From positions 1 to 36,723 of the forward strand of contig CACJRN010000015.1 of assembly GCA_902595845.1 (NCBI GenBank): a stretch of DNA of 36,723 nt. Reading direction: 5' to 3'. Below, piece by piece: positions 25,178-33,593 of the stretch. The DNA comes from an uncultured Gammaproteobacteria bacterium (GTDB taxonomy: Bacteria > Pseudomonadota > Gammaproteobacteria > Steroidobacterales > UBA11654). The position numbers and the translations under genes were made by a program. The notes below the pieces were generated by a model. That model made no database searches. It was not told the DNA's origin and saw only the letters and a program-made list of their open reading frames with translations. Within the stretch, counting starts at the first letter, position 1. Each line of letters opens with the position of its first letter.

Positions 25178-25333
25178 TAGTACCCTTATCAGAATATTAT
25201 CTTTGACATGATTAAATGTGAAGAAAACATGAGGTTTCTGAACATCTTATGACAGTGTGACAAATTGTATCTTAAAATGCTTTTTCAACATGAACTCTAT
25301 ACAATGAGCAGGCAAATTTAGGCTAAGGAAAAA
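25178..25333. other. Divergent promoter region for the glycine-zipper and export genes
   Basis: 156 bases without a gene. ATTGTAT (25264-25270) and ATACAAT (25299-25305) form a perfect 7-base inverted repeat with a 28-base spacer, upstream of the adaptor gene; it could be an operator or chance in AT-rich DNA. TTGACA occurs near 25203 without a matching -10 at normal spacing. TAAGGAAAA just before 25334 is the adaptor's ribosome site. Confidence 0.35.
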
Positions 25334-26464
25334 ATGACTAGAAATAAAAAAATCATTGGAGTGGTTATTGCAGTAATAATCTTGTCATCATTTATGTTTG
25401 GAGGTGATGAAAAGCCAATAAAAGTTTTATCAGTGAAACCAGAGATTCGAAATGTAGAGAAAACTGTTTCCAACACCCGAGCTGGAACCATTGATGCATG
25501 TAGGCGATCGAAAATGTCACCAGCTGCTGCAGGCCAAATATCTGTTCTGCATGTAGAAGAGGGCGATTCTGTAAGCGAAGGAGATATTCTATTAGAGCTT
25601 TGGAACAAAGAGACCAAGGCAAGAGTCATGGCTTCTGAGAGGTCTGCAGAGCAGGCATGTATTGTTTCAGCAAAATCAGAAAGAGATGCAAACCGTGCGA
25701 AAGAATTATTCACAAAAGGGTTGACGTCTGAGGAAGCCAAAGAGGCTGCTGTAGCAAATGCTGAATCATCAATGGCTGCATGCAATGCTGCAATGGCCAA
25801 TGTCGATGTCATGAAAGCATCACTTGAGAGAACAATGTTGATTGCACCTTTTGACGGCATTGTTGCTGAGATTGAAGGAAAACTTGGAGAATATGTCACG
25901 CCCTCACCAGTAGGGGTTGCTACAAAACCAACGTTGGATCTGATTGATAATTCTTGCTTATACATAAAAGCACCGATTGATGAAATTGATGCTCCTGATG
26001 TCAGATCTGGAATGAGTGCAAAAATCACAATGGATGCCTTTGGAGAGGAGGAGTTTCCTGCTACGGTCAGCCGTGTTGCTCCTTATGTATTAGATTTAGA
26101 AAGACAGGCGAGAACGGTTGAAATTGAAGCCACTTTCGATGACCCACAAAATTATTTGCTTCCGGGTTATAGTGCCGATGTCACAATCATCATCGATATC
26201 AGTGAAGAGACAATGGGTCTTCCAACTCAAGCAATCATGAGGGGAGACAACGTCTACGTCATTGGAGATGACAATACGATTGAAAAAAGGCAATTACAGA
26301 CCGGTCTATCGAATTGGCAGTTCACAGAAATCCTCAGTGGGATTGACTTAGAAGACAGAATTGTTCTTTCGGTTGATAGAGCTGGTGTCATGGACGGTGC
26401 AACAGTTGAAGTTGAGAAATCCGATGAGGATGAAGAAGAATCAAAAGAAGTTTCTGAAGAATAG
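25334..26464 (+). CDS. MacA/HlyD-type periplasmic adaptor subunit of an ABC exporter
   Basis: A 376-residue membrane-fusion protein with one N-terminal anchor helix (residues 7-22) and a periplasmic body. Split biotinyl-lipoyl halves are seen at 'GQISVLHVEEGDSVSEGDILLEL' and 'TMLIAPFDGIVAEIEGKLGEYV', on either side of a short alpha-hairpin (about 65 residues, alanine- and glutamate-rich). The beta-barrel part and 'GLPTQAIMRGDNVYVIGDDNTIEKRQLQTG' follow, then an acidic tail (EVEKSDEDEEESKEVSEE). Four cysteines (in IDACRR, EQACIVS, MAACNA, NSCLYI) are more than usual. It heads a four-gene operon with an ATPase and two permeases. No outer-membrane TolC-like protein is nearby. Substrate unknown. 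Confidence 0.9.
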   Translation: MTRNKKIIGVVIAVIILSSFMFGGDEKPIKVLSVKPEIRNVEKTVSNTRAGTIDACRRSKMSPAAAGQISVLHVEEGDSVSEGDILLELWNKETKARVMASERSAEQACIVSAKSERDANRAKELFTKGLTSEEAKEAAVANAESSMAACNAAMANVDVMKASLERTMLIAPFDGIVAEIEGKLGEYVTPSPVGVATKPTLDLIDNSCLYIKAPIDEIDAPDVRSGMSAKITMDAFGEEEFPATVSRVAPYVLDLERQARTVEIEATFDDPQNYLLPGYSADVTIIIDISEETMGLPTQAIMRGDNVYVIGDDNTIEKRQLQTGLSNWQFTEILSGIDLEDRIVLSVDRAGVMDGATVEVEKSDEDEEESKEVSEE

Positions 26465-26473
26465 CTCCTCATA

Positions 26474-27157
26474 ATGATTCGCCTTGAGAAACTGAGCAGA
26501 GAGTTCCAAGTAGGGAATCAGGTTGTTCATGCGCTTGATGAGGTCGACCTGGAAATTAAGGAAAATGAATATGTTTCCATAATGGGCGTTTCAGGATCAG
26601 GTAAGTCAACCCTTCTCAACATATTAGGGTTATTAGATACACCAACATCCGGTGATTACATTTTATCAGGGATCAATACATCAAAGATGGACGATGACGA
26701 AATGGCAGGCATCAGATCAACAAAGATCGGTTTTGTATTTCAATCCTTTCATCTGATTCCAAGGCTGACAGCATTCGAAAATATCGAGATGCCAATGATT
26801 CTATCTGGAATGAATCCAAAAGAACGATCAGAGAAGGTCAGCTCAGCTCTTGAAAAAGTTGGCTTGACCGATCGTTCAGATCACAAACCAGAGCAACTTT
26901 CTGGAGGTCAAAGACAAAGAGTTGCAATTGCAAGATCCATTGTCATGGAACCAGATGTCCTTCTAGCGGATGAACCAACAGGAAACTTAGATACTTCATC
27001 AGGCAACGAAGTTGTGAAATTAATCGAAGAGCTTAACATTGCGGGCCTGACCCTAATAGTGGTCACTCATGATAGAGAAATGGGCGAGCGTTCAAATCGC
27101 TTGATTGAGTTGAGAGATGGAAAAATCATTAACGATCAAAATCAAAAAAAGGCCTGA
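26474..27157 (+). CDS. ABC exporter ATP-binding subunit (MacB/LolD type)
   Basis: A 227-residue ATPase. Walker A GVSGSGKST (38-46), Q-loop Q90 in 'GFVFQSFHLIPRLTA', signature LSGGQ (142-146), Walker B VLLADEPTGNLD (162-173) and switch histidine H199 are intact. 'ALDEVDLEIKENEYVSIMG' and the FQSFHLIPRLTAFENIEMPM block are standard for FtsX-linked ATPases of the MacB/LolD/FtsE class. In MacB itself the ATPase is fused to its permease; here it is a separate small protein working with two FtsX-type permeases encoded next. The gene begins nine bases after the adaptor stop and ends two bases before the first permease. Confidence 0.95.
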   Translation: MIRLEKLSREFQVGNQVVHALDEVDLEIKENEYVSIMGVSGSGKSTLLNILGLLDTPTSGDYILSGINTSKMDDDEMAGIRSTKIGFVFQSFHLIPRLTAFENIEMPMILSGMNPKERSEKVSSALEKVGLTDRSDHKPEQLSGGQRQRVAIARSIVMEPDVLLADEPTGNLDTSSGNEVVKLIEELNIAGLTLIVVTHDREMGERSNRLIELRDGKIINDQNQKKA

Positions 27158-27159
27158 AG

Positions 27160-28374
27160 ATGCGTCTCACCGACATACTTTTTTTGGCTTATACCACATT
27201 GATTAGATATCCCCTGAGGACAATAATGCTTCTCATCGCCACTTCAATCGGAGTTATGGCTGTAATTTTACTCACAGCAGTAGGCGAGGGCGCAAGAGAT
27301 TATATAACCGGTGAGTTTAGAAGCCTTGGAACAAACCTTTTGATTGTGATTCCTGGACGCAATGAGACATCTGGAGGAGGAAATCCAGCTGGTCTCGCAG
27401 GTCTTTCGCCTAGACCATTGACAATAGAGGATGCTCAAAGTTTATATCAGATCGATAATGTAAAAAGTATAGCGCCAGTTGTCATTGGAGAAGCTCCTGC
27501 CCAATACGATGGCTTAGAACGATCTGCATCAATTATTGGAACCACGCCAGTATTTTCAAGCATTCGAGGATGGGAGATGGAATCAGGAAGTTTTTTACCT
27601 GGGGTGACCTTAAGATATTCGCCACCCGTTTGTGCAATTGGTAAAGAAATCAAAGCAGAACTCTTTGGAGATGAGGTCGCACTAGGAGAATGGATTAGAA
27701 TTGGTGATCGAAGATGTCGAGTTGCTGGTGTGATTGCTGAGGAGGGAAGAGCAATTGGTATAGATGTGCAAAAAGTTGTGATCATACCGGTTGCTTTGGG
27801 AACAGCATTATTTAATCGTGATTCACTTTTTAGGATCATCCTTGATGTTAAAGATTCAACTCGAATGGAGCAAACTATGCAGAGTATAGAATCTATTATT
27901 AAAAGGCGTCATCAAGGCAAAGAAGATATCACGGTCATTAAGCAAGACACTGTTCTACAGTCATTCGATAACATTTTTAATGTATTGACCATGGCGCTTG
28001 GCTCAATTGCTTCAATCAGTTTGTTTGTAGCAGGTATCTTGATTATGAATGTTATGTTGGTGGCCGTGTCACAGAGACAGGCTGAAATTGGCTTACTCAA
28101 AGCAATTGGGGCAAAGAATAAGCAAATCAATAACCTCTTTGTGGTGGAAGCCATCATGCTATCTGGCTCAGGAGCGATTATGGGGCTCATTCTAGGTCAC
28201 ACAATCACCCAAGCCCTAAAAGTTGCATTTCCGACATTCAATTTCTTGCCCCCATCTTGGGCATCTTATGTTTCTCTTCTAGTTGCACTAATCTCAGGTA
28301 TCGTATTTGGTCTTTTGCCAGCAAAAAGAGCTGCTAAACTGGATCCAGTTGAAGCTTTAAGCGGAAATAAGTAA
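27160..28374 (+). CDS. ABC exporter permease 1 (MacB-like FtsX family)
   Basis: A 404-residue permease with the MacB topology: one N-terminal helix (near residues 18-40, 'RTIMLLIATSIGVMAVILLTAVGEG'), a periplasmic MacB-PCD domain ('GTNLLIVIPGRNETSGGG' through 'ITVIKQD'), then three C-terminal helices with FtsX hallmarks ('FVAGILIMNVMLVAVSQRQAEIGLLKAIGAKNKQI', 'GSGAIMGLILGH', 'LLPAKRAAKLDPVEALS'). It pairs with the next gene, which has the same architecture but only partial identity, so the exporter should be a heterodimer of permeases. Gap to the ATPase is two bases and to permease 2 is two bases. Confidence 0.93.
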   Translation: MRLTDILFLAYTTLIRYPLRTIMLLIATSIGVMAVILLTAVGEGARDYITGEFRSLGTNLLIVIPGRNETSGGGNPAGLAGLSPRPLTIEDAQSLYQIDNVKSIAPVVIGEAPAQYDGLERSASIIGTTPVFSSIRGWEMESGSFLPGVTLRYSPPVCAIGKEIKAELFGDEVALGEWIRIGDRRCRVAGVIAEEGRAIGIDVQKVVIIPVALGTALFNRDSLFRIILDVKDSTRMEQTMQSIESIIKRRHQGKEDITVIKQDTVLQSFDNIFNVLTMALGSIASISLFVAGILIMNVMLVAVSQRQAEIGLLKAIGAKNKQINNLFVVEAIMLSGSGAIMGLILGHTITQALKVAFPTFNFLPPSWASYVSLLVALISGIVFGLLPAKRAAKLDPVEALSGNK

Positions 28375-28376
28375 TC

Positions 28377-29576
28377 ATGAAGATTAAAGACATATTTTTA
28401 TTTTCATCTTTCTCAATTGTCTCTCAAAAAATGAGGAGCTTCTTAACTGCTTTGGGAATTGCAGTTGGTGTGGTGTGTGTCATCTTCTTAACCAGCATGG
28501 GCCAAGGCTTGCAAGATTTTATAGTTGGCCAGTTTACCCAATTTGGTAGCAATGTAATTGCAGTGCAACCTGGAAAGACGCAGACAATGGGTGGGCCAGC
28601 CGGCATTCATGGAACAATCAAACCATTATCCTTTGATGATGCTGAAGCCATTGAGAGATTGCCTCTTATTAAATATGCAGTTCCTGTTTCTGGTGCCAAT
28701 GGAGAAATTGAGAGTGATACGAGGCTCAGGAGATCTCTCATTGTAGGCACTGGAGCTGATTATGATCAAATTGTTGGCGCAGATACAATGCTGGGTCAGT
28801 ATCTTCCAAAAGACAATCCAAAGACGCCAAGATCTTATGCAGTCCTTGGTCCAAAAATGAGAGATGAACTATTTGGGAATGAAAATCCGCTTGGAAAAAC
28901 AATCAGAGTCAATTCACAACGCTTTAGAGTCATAGGAGTGTTACCGCCAAAAGGTGATTTTCTTGGCTTTGATTTAGATGATGCTGTTTATCTACCAATT
29001 GCAAAGTTTAATACGATGTTCAATAAAAATGGATTCCAAGAGATTGATGTTGTTCATGAAGAAAATGCTACAACTGAGGAGGTTGTTGCATCTGTAAAAA
29101 GACTCATGATCAGTCGACATGGAGGGGAGGATGTTACAATCACCACTCAGGCAGATATGCTAGAGACACTTGGCGAGATCATGGACTGGCTTAAATTCAC
29201 TGTTGCTGCTTTTGGAGGGATTTCCCTTCTTGTTGGAGGTGTTGGGATTTTTACCATCATGACTGTGGCTGTGAATGAAAGAAAATCAGAAATAGGAATC
29301 ATGAGAGCGATCGGAGCATCTCAATCAAGAATCCGTGATGTCTTTTTGCTTGAGTCTATCTTTCTCTCAATATTTGGTGCAATTTTGGGATTAATGACCG
29401 GTTTCATGGTGATTAATCTAGCACTGTTCGTATATCCAGATTTGCCAATTGCTGTTGCATGGGAGTACATCATTTTCTCCGTATTCATATCTCTCTTCAT
29501 TGGATTGGTTGCGGGATTCCTCCCAGCAAGATCAGCCTCCGAATTGGATCCGATTGAGGCCCTCAGATCAGACTAA
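28377..29576 (+). CDS. ABC exporter permease 2 (MacB-like FtsX family)
   Basis: A 399-residue paralogue of the preceding permease: N-terminal helix with 'MRSFLTALGIAVGVVCVIFLTSMGQG', periplasmic domain beginning 'GSNVIAVQPGKTQTMGGP', and C-terminal 'LVGGVGIFTIMTVAVNERKSEIGIMRAIGASQSRIR' and 'FLPARSASELDPIEALRSD'. Together the two permeases, the ATPase and the adaptor form a tripartite-type exporter of the MacAB class; members export macrolides, peptides, lipoproteins or siderophores. Substrate cannot be inferred here. The stop TAA shares CTAA with the stop (TAG on the minus strand) of the convergent GST gene. Confidence 0.93.
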   Translation: MKIKDIFLFSSFSIVSQKMRSFLTALGIAVGVVCVIFLTSMGQGLQDFIVGQFTQFGSNVIAVQPGKTQTMGGPAGIHGTIKPLSFDDAEAIERLPLIKYAVPVSGANGEIESDTRLRRSLIVGTGADYDQIVGADTMLGQYLPKDNPKTPRSYAVLGPKMRDELFGNENPLGKTIRVNSQRFRVIGVLPPKGDFLGFDLDDAVYLPIAKFNTMFNKNGFQEIDVVHEENATTEEVVASVKRLMISRHGGEDVTITTQADMLETLGEIMDWLKFTVAAFGGISLLVGGVGIFTIMTVAVNERKSEIGIMRAIGASQSRIRDVFLLESIFLSIFGAILGLMTGFMVINLALFVYPDLPIAVAWEYIIFSVFISLFIGLVAGFLPARSASELDPIEALRSD

Positions 29577-30235
29577 GATATATTCCTCATGAGTGATCTA
29601 TAAAGATCTACATGTGCATCTGTCGGCAAAACGGTCATTTTATAACTGTCTCTTTCTTGAATTGCTTTCCACCAATTCTGAATCTTTGTGCACTCCTCAG
29701 GCCATTCGACACCAAATAGCTCTTTGAAAGCGCCAAATCTCTCAAAGAATGGAGCATAATGTAGATCAACCAGGCTGATTTCACTTCCTAACCAAAAGGG
29801 ACCATCAACATTTTTTTCGAAACATTCTCTTTCTATGTAAATCAAAGAATCCTTGATCTTCTTTTTATTCTCAATTTGTAATGCTTCATTCCCATTATCT
29901 ACAAGCAGTTTTCTTGAGAGTACAAGGTATTTATTAGTGCAATAGTCCATCCATATTCTGGCCCTAGCTCGCTCAATTGGCTCTTCAGGCATCATGGAAA
30001 TATTTCTATATTTTTCTTCAAGATACTCATTGATGATTGCAGATTCATAAATGGTTTCCCCATCGTCAACAATGACTGGCACTTTTCCATAAGGGGATAC
30101 TTTTAAAAACCAATCTGGTTTATTACTCAAGTCAACTTCGGTTAGCTCGAATGGTAATTCTTTCTCAATCATAAGCATCCTGGTCCTTTGAGCATAAGGA
30201 CATCTTGCTGAACTATATATTTTTATTGGATCCAT
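29573..30235 (-). CDS. Glutathione S-transferase family protein, omega-like
   Basis: A 220-residue cytosolic protein. The thioredoxin-like N-domain has an active-site cysteine, C12, in 'SARCPYAQRTRMLM', recalling omega-class GSTs (CPFAxRTR) that act as thiol transferases or dehydroascorbate reductases rather than classic conjugating enzymes. The cis-proline is P53 in 'GKVPVIVDDGE' and the glutathione-binding E64-S65 follows ('IYESAIINEYLEEKY'). The C-terminal helical domain is complete. It lies three bases downstream of the M20 peptidase on the same strand, so is likely cotranscribed. Its stop overlaps the convergent permease stop. Confidence 0.92.
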   Translation of the reverse strand: MDPIKIYSSARCPYAQRTRMLMIEKELPFELTEVDLSNKPDWFLKVSPYGKVPVIVDDGETIYESAIINEYLEEKYRNISMMPEEPIERARARIWMDYCTNKYLVLSRKLLVDNGNEALQIENKKKIKDSLIYIERECFEKNVDGPFWLGSEISLVDLHYAPFFERFGAFKELFGVEWPEECTKIQNWWKAIQERDSYKMTVLPTDAHVDLYRSLMRNIS

Positions 30236-30238
30236 TGT

Positions 30239-31603
30239 TTATAACTGTTTCATAAGTGCATACCAGAAATCAAGCGTTGCATTGAACGCTGTGATTTCAA
30301 TTCTTTCATTCAGCCCATGTCCTCTATATCCAGTTGGATCAGTCATCATTGCACTGGTTCCATAAACAGGAACACCATTACTTCTCAACTCAATTGCATC
30401 TGTGGCACCTGTAGACATCGTCGGAACAATTGGAAGACCAGGAAAGGTTGTATCTATAGATGAGGAAATGAGCTCCACTATTTCATCTGTTATAGGGGAA
30501 GCTGGGCTTTTTCGGACATTTGTGATTGGGGATACCACAATTTCATCACCAGCCAAACCCCTTATGATCGAAAGCACTTCATCTGAATCATCTTGTGGGA
30601 GGAGTCTGCAATTCACTGTTGCTGTTGCTGATACTGGGAGTGCATTTTCAGCATGTCCCCCTTCTAATTTTGTAGCGACACAAGTAGTCCGTGTGAGCGC
30701 ATTCATCTCAGGATCCTTTTCAAGAAGTTTATAATCTTTTTGTATTCCATTGAGAATCATGTTCATTTCTGATTTTTCAGAATCATTTGCATCTTTCATT
30801 GAAAACTCTAGAGTTGCACGTGTTGTTTGATTCAAGGAAATAGGAAAATTAAACTGCTGAATTTTTTTGATTGCATCAGCCAGGTCATAAATAGCATTGT
30901 CTTTTCTTGGTATGGAGCTATGTCCCCCTCTATTTTTTGCTGTCAGAGTGACAGAGAAATAGACTTTTTCAGCAGATTGCAACCTAAATGCTTCCGGGTC
31001 ATCCATTGTGCCAGTCAGATAACCTCCATCAGAGTTCAACGCAAACGCAGCATTCTGAACATTTTTGTAATTTTCTCTAAAATAACGAATGCTCTGCATG
31101 CCAGTTTCTTCATCTCCTGTGAGAAGCATAATGATATCGTTCTTAGGAATAAATCCTTCGGCTCTAAGTTTGGCAAATGTTGCAATCAATCCGGCTGCTC
31201 CAGCTTTGTTATCAGAAGTTCCACGCCCATGAAGGAATCCATCTATTTCGGTCATTTTAAACGGGTCTGTAATCCAAGATTCTTTCACTGCAGGAACGAC
31301 ATCAATATGAGCCATCACAATCACAGGTTCTGCAGAAGATTGTCCACGATAGATTGCATATAAACCCTTGGCTTCTTCAGTTGGGCCAACTACCTCAATG
31401 TCAGCGCTGGTAAAACCATTATCTAATAAAACAGTCCCTGCATATTCGCTTACGGTCGAGGCTAGGCCCATTGCCTCTGTTGACTCAATAGCAACCATTT
31501 CACCAAGGATCTCTCTTCCAGACTTATAAAAATCAGAATTATTTGCAAATAAATCAGTGACAATCATTAATAAAAATAAACATATTAAATTGAGTTTATT
31601 CAT
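30239..31603 (-). CDS. Exported M20-family metallopeptidase
   Basis: A secreted dinuclear zinc peptidase, about 454 residues. Signal peptide in the first 22 residues (IMVTDLFANN region). Counting from the first of three tandem ATGs (31609), metal ligands are H101 and D133 ('MAHIDVVPA', 'GRGTSDNKAG'), E168 with catalytic E167 ('TGDEETG'), D194 ('LNSDGGY') and H431 ('GYRGHGLNE'). The dimerisation domain insert begins near 'YFSVTLTAKNRGGHSS'. Three in-frame ATGs at 31609, 31606 and 31603 follow a GGAGAG ribosome site; spacing of six favours the last. It overlaps the end of the upstream alpha/beta hydrolase by eight bases. Likely carboxypeptidase or dipeptidase activity on imported peptides. Confidence 0.93.
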   Translation of the reverse strand: MNKLNLICLFLLMIVTDLFANNSDFYKSGREILGEMVAIESTEAMGLASTVSEYAGTVLLDNGFTSADIEVVGPTEEAKGLYAIYRGQSSAEPVIVMAHIDVVPAVKESWITDPFKMTEIDGFLHGRGTSDNKAGAAGLIATFAKLRAEGFIPKNDIIMLLTGDEETGMQSIRYFRENYKNVQNAAFALNSDGGYLTGTMDDPEAFRLQSAEKVYFSVTLTAKNRGGHSSIPRKDNAIYDLADAIKKIQQFNFPISLNQTTRATLEFSMKDANDSEKSEMNMILNGIQKDYKLLEKDPEMNALTRTTCVATKLEGGHAENALPVSATATVNCRLLPQDDSDEVLSIIRGLAGDEIVVSPITNVRKSPASPITDEIVELISSSIDTTFPGLPIVPTMSTGATDAIELRSNGVPVYGTSAMMTDPTGYRGHGLNERIEITAFNATLDFWYALMKQL

Positions 31604-32570
31604 CATCATCTCTCCATTTCATGAGATATTTTAATGCATCCTTGCCCGTTTGTAATCCAAGCTCTTGTACGAGCTGATGTCCACCTGATTCATAAATAAT
31701 CATCTCAATACGAGTTGAATTATTCATCATGTTCTTCATTTCATATGCGAGCTCCACAGGTACCACACTATTTTTTTCGCCCCACATAATTAATGTGGGC
31801 GATGTAATCTCACTCAGCACAAGATCAATGTCGCCAGAAACATACTGATTCACTCTTGCAATCTGTGCATCCCTTTGTCCTTCTCTTAATAGCAAGTCAT
31901 ACCATCGATCAATCAATTTATCGCTGACATTATCTGGATCTCCAAAACCGCTTCTAAGCAAAGACTCCGTAATCAACCTTGGCGTGAAGTAGGCTATAAT
32001 TTCAAAAGGTTTTGGCAGTGTTACAGGCTCAGTTCTTCCTCTTATCCTTGGGTTCAGTGCACCTGGACTGGCCAGAATGAGATTCTCAACTTTTTCTGGG
32101 TTCCTTCTTGCATAGTGAAGCCCAATGGTCCCTCCTAAAGAGGCGCCTGCAATACTCAGTTTTTGAACCTCAATTGCATTTATAAATTCTTCGAGCAAAA
32201 ATACGGTTCTTTGCATGGAATAATCATTGCTTGGATCAGCTGCAGTAAGCCCATGACCAGGTATATCTATTCGTATGACTCTGAAGCGATCTTTGAGTTG
32301 ATTAACCCATGGGTTCCAATCGATAAGGTTTGCATAGTTTGCATGAAGTAGTAGCAAATCAGGCCCCGAGCCATCGATGGCATAATGTAAATTAACCCCA
32401 TCAATTTCTATAAACCCAGAAGATTCTAAAAGATACTTCGAATCTATTTCCTCTTTGCTTATCTCGCTTGGGTATCTTATATCAAGCTCGATCAATGCAT
32501 ACAATATGAAGGATACAGCCAATATAAGCGTGATGATTATCTTTAAAAAACTTTTTACAAATTGAAACAT
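31596..32570 (-). CDS. Membrane-anchored alpha/beta hydrolase with atypical catalytic acid position
   Basis: About 324 residues from ATG 32570 (GAGAG lies four bases upstream); an earlier ATG at 32600 adds ten residues. A hydrophobic segment at residues 9-30 should anchor it facing the periplasm. The nucleophile is S144 in 'AGASLGGTIG' and the histidine is H298 in 'ESGGHQLV'. At the usual acid position the protein reads WGEKNSVVP, with N267 where Asp is normal, and the oxyanion HG motif is HANYANL. Either the acid comes from another strand or activity is altered. It is first in a minus-strand unit with the M20 peptidase and GST; gaps are overlapping. Substrate unknown; esterase, lactonase or C-C hydrolase are options. 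Confidence 0.88.
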   Translation of the reverse strand: MFQFVKSFLKIIITLILAVSFILYALIELDIRYPSEISKEEIDSKYLLESSGFIEIDGVNLHYAIDGSGPDLLLLHANYANLIDWNPWVNQLKDRFRVIRIDIPGHGLTAADPSNDYSMQRTVFLLEEFINAIEVQKLSIAGASLGGTIGLHYARRNPEKVENLILASPGALNPRIRGRTEPVTLPKPFEIIAYFTPRLITESLLRSGFGDPDNVSDKLIDRWYDLLLREGQRDAQIARVNQYVSGDIDLVLSEITSPTLIMWGEKNSVVPVELAYEMKNMMNNSTRIEMIIYESGGHQLVQELGLQTGKDALKYLMKWRDDDE

Positions 32571-32630
32571 AGAGCTCTCAATATACTTTAAAAATATCAT
32601 TTAAGTCTTTACCATCATAGAGCAACGCTT

Positions 32631-33593
32631 ATGCACATCAAAAATAAAAAAGAAAATACGATGAAGCCCTTTGAATTGGGAGACATCTTCCTTGGTTGTA
32701 CCGAACTCATTGAAGACATTGATGATCACAAAGGCAATGGAAGAATCTTGCAATATGACAAGGATTTCAATCTCAAGGGTATTTTATGGACTGAAGGAAC
32801 GGATCACCTTGTTATTGGACTTAAGATTGACCCCAAAGGTATTCTCTGGGCTTTTGATATGCACAATCATATAGTGATTAGAGTTTCACCAGATGGCAAA
32901 CAATTACCCAATCATCATTTTGCCAACCGAGCTTTTTCTAATGTCACTTTTGATAAAGATGGAAATATATATTTGGGAGAAGCACTTGTCGGTAACACTC
33001 CATATCCAGGCAGCTATATGAAAAGATTACCAGGAAGCGATCTGCTTGGAGAGGCAAACATATACAAATTCGACTCAGCATTGCAACTCCAGGAGATTTA
33101 TGATGTTGCTTACTCTCCAGAATTTCATCATTTTAAGGGCATCACCCATTCAACCATGCATCCCAGTGAAGCTTTTATAACCTATACCACTGAAATTGGA
33201 AAAAAGATCATGCGTTATGACATACAGCAATCAAAACAGATGGATGATTTATTGGTATTGCCAGGCGATCTCACTGATCAGAATGTTGCAATAGCTGTCA
33301 ATTATTTGAATGATGGAAGATTGCTGCATTCAAGAGGCGACCGAATTGAAATCCTCAATGAAGATGGCGCAATCATTCAAACAATAGGTTTAGAAGAACA
33401 TGGATGGGGAATTGCACAGGTCAGTCCTTCATATGATCAAGAACATTTCTTTACTGCAAATATATTCACGGGTGTGGCAATGAAAATCAGAATCAGTGAC
33501 GGTGAAATTTTAGGATCAATTGATACAGGCTACAGAGCGCCTAAAAGAAGTTTAGCTGGAATTGCAGAGTATGGTTCTTTGGATGATTCTTAG
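32631..33593 (+). CDS. Cytosolic beta-propeller (NHL/SMP-30-like) protein
   Basis: A 320-residue protein with repeated strands typical of six-bladed propellers: 'LKIDPKGILWAFDMHNHIVIRVSPDGK', 'VTFDKDGNIYLGEA', 'INIYKFDS'-like turns ('ANIYKFDSALQLQEIYDV'), 'YLNDGRLLHSRGDRIEILNEDGAIIQTIG'. No signal peptide or membrane segment is visible. Each blade carries an xDxxGxI/L motif. Such folds include gluconolactonase-like enzymes, strictosidine-synthase-like proteins and scaffolds; I see no clear metal-ligand set to choose. An internal ATG at 32661 is an alternative start. It is divergent from the alpha/beta hydrolase and converges with the GNAT gene, sharing the TTAG at their stops. Confidence 0.75.
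   Translation: MHIKNKKENTMKPFELGDIFLGCTELIEDIDDHKGNGRILQYDKDFNLKGILWTEGTDHLVIGLKIDPKGILWAFDMHNHIVIRVSPDGKQLPNHHFANRAFSNVTFDKDGNIYLGEALVGNTPYPGSYMKRLPGSDLLGEANIYKFDSALQLQEIYDVAYSPEFHHFKGITHSTMHPSEAFITYTTEIGKKIMRYDIQQSKQMDDLLVLPGDLTDQNVAIAVNYLNDGRLLHSRGDRIEILNEDGAIIQTIGLEEHGWGIAQVSPSYDQEHFFTANIFTGVAMKIRISDGEILGSIDTGYRAPKRSLAGIAEYGSLDDS

Noticed and set aside
25318-26028. Long open frame of 236 codons on the minus strand opposite the adaptor gene
   Set aside because: It is antisense to a convincing adaptor with clear lipoyl domains, is low in complexity (Ser/Ala-rich), and has no recognisable motif or ribosome site.
27447-27839. Open frame of 130 codons opposite permease 1
   Set aside because: Antisense shadow with proline/serine-rich content and no start signal.
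30827-31363. Open frame of 178 codons on the plus strand inside the M20 peptidase
   Set aside because: It is antisense to conserved metal-binding motifs of the peptidase and resembles no protein family I know.
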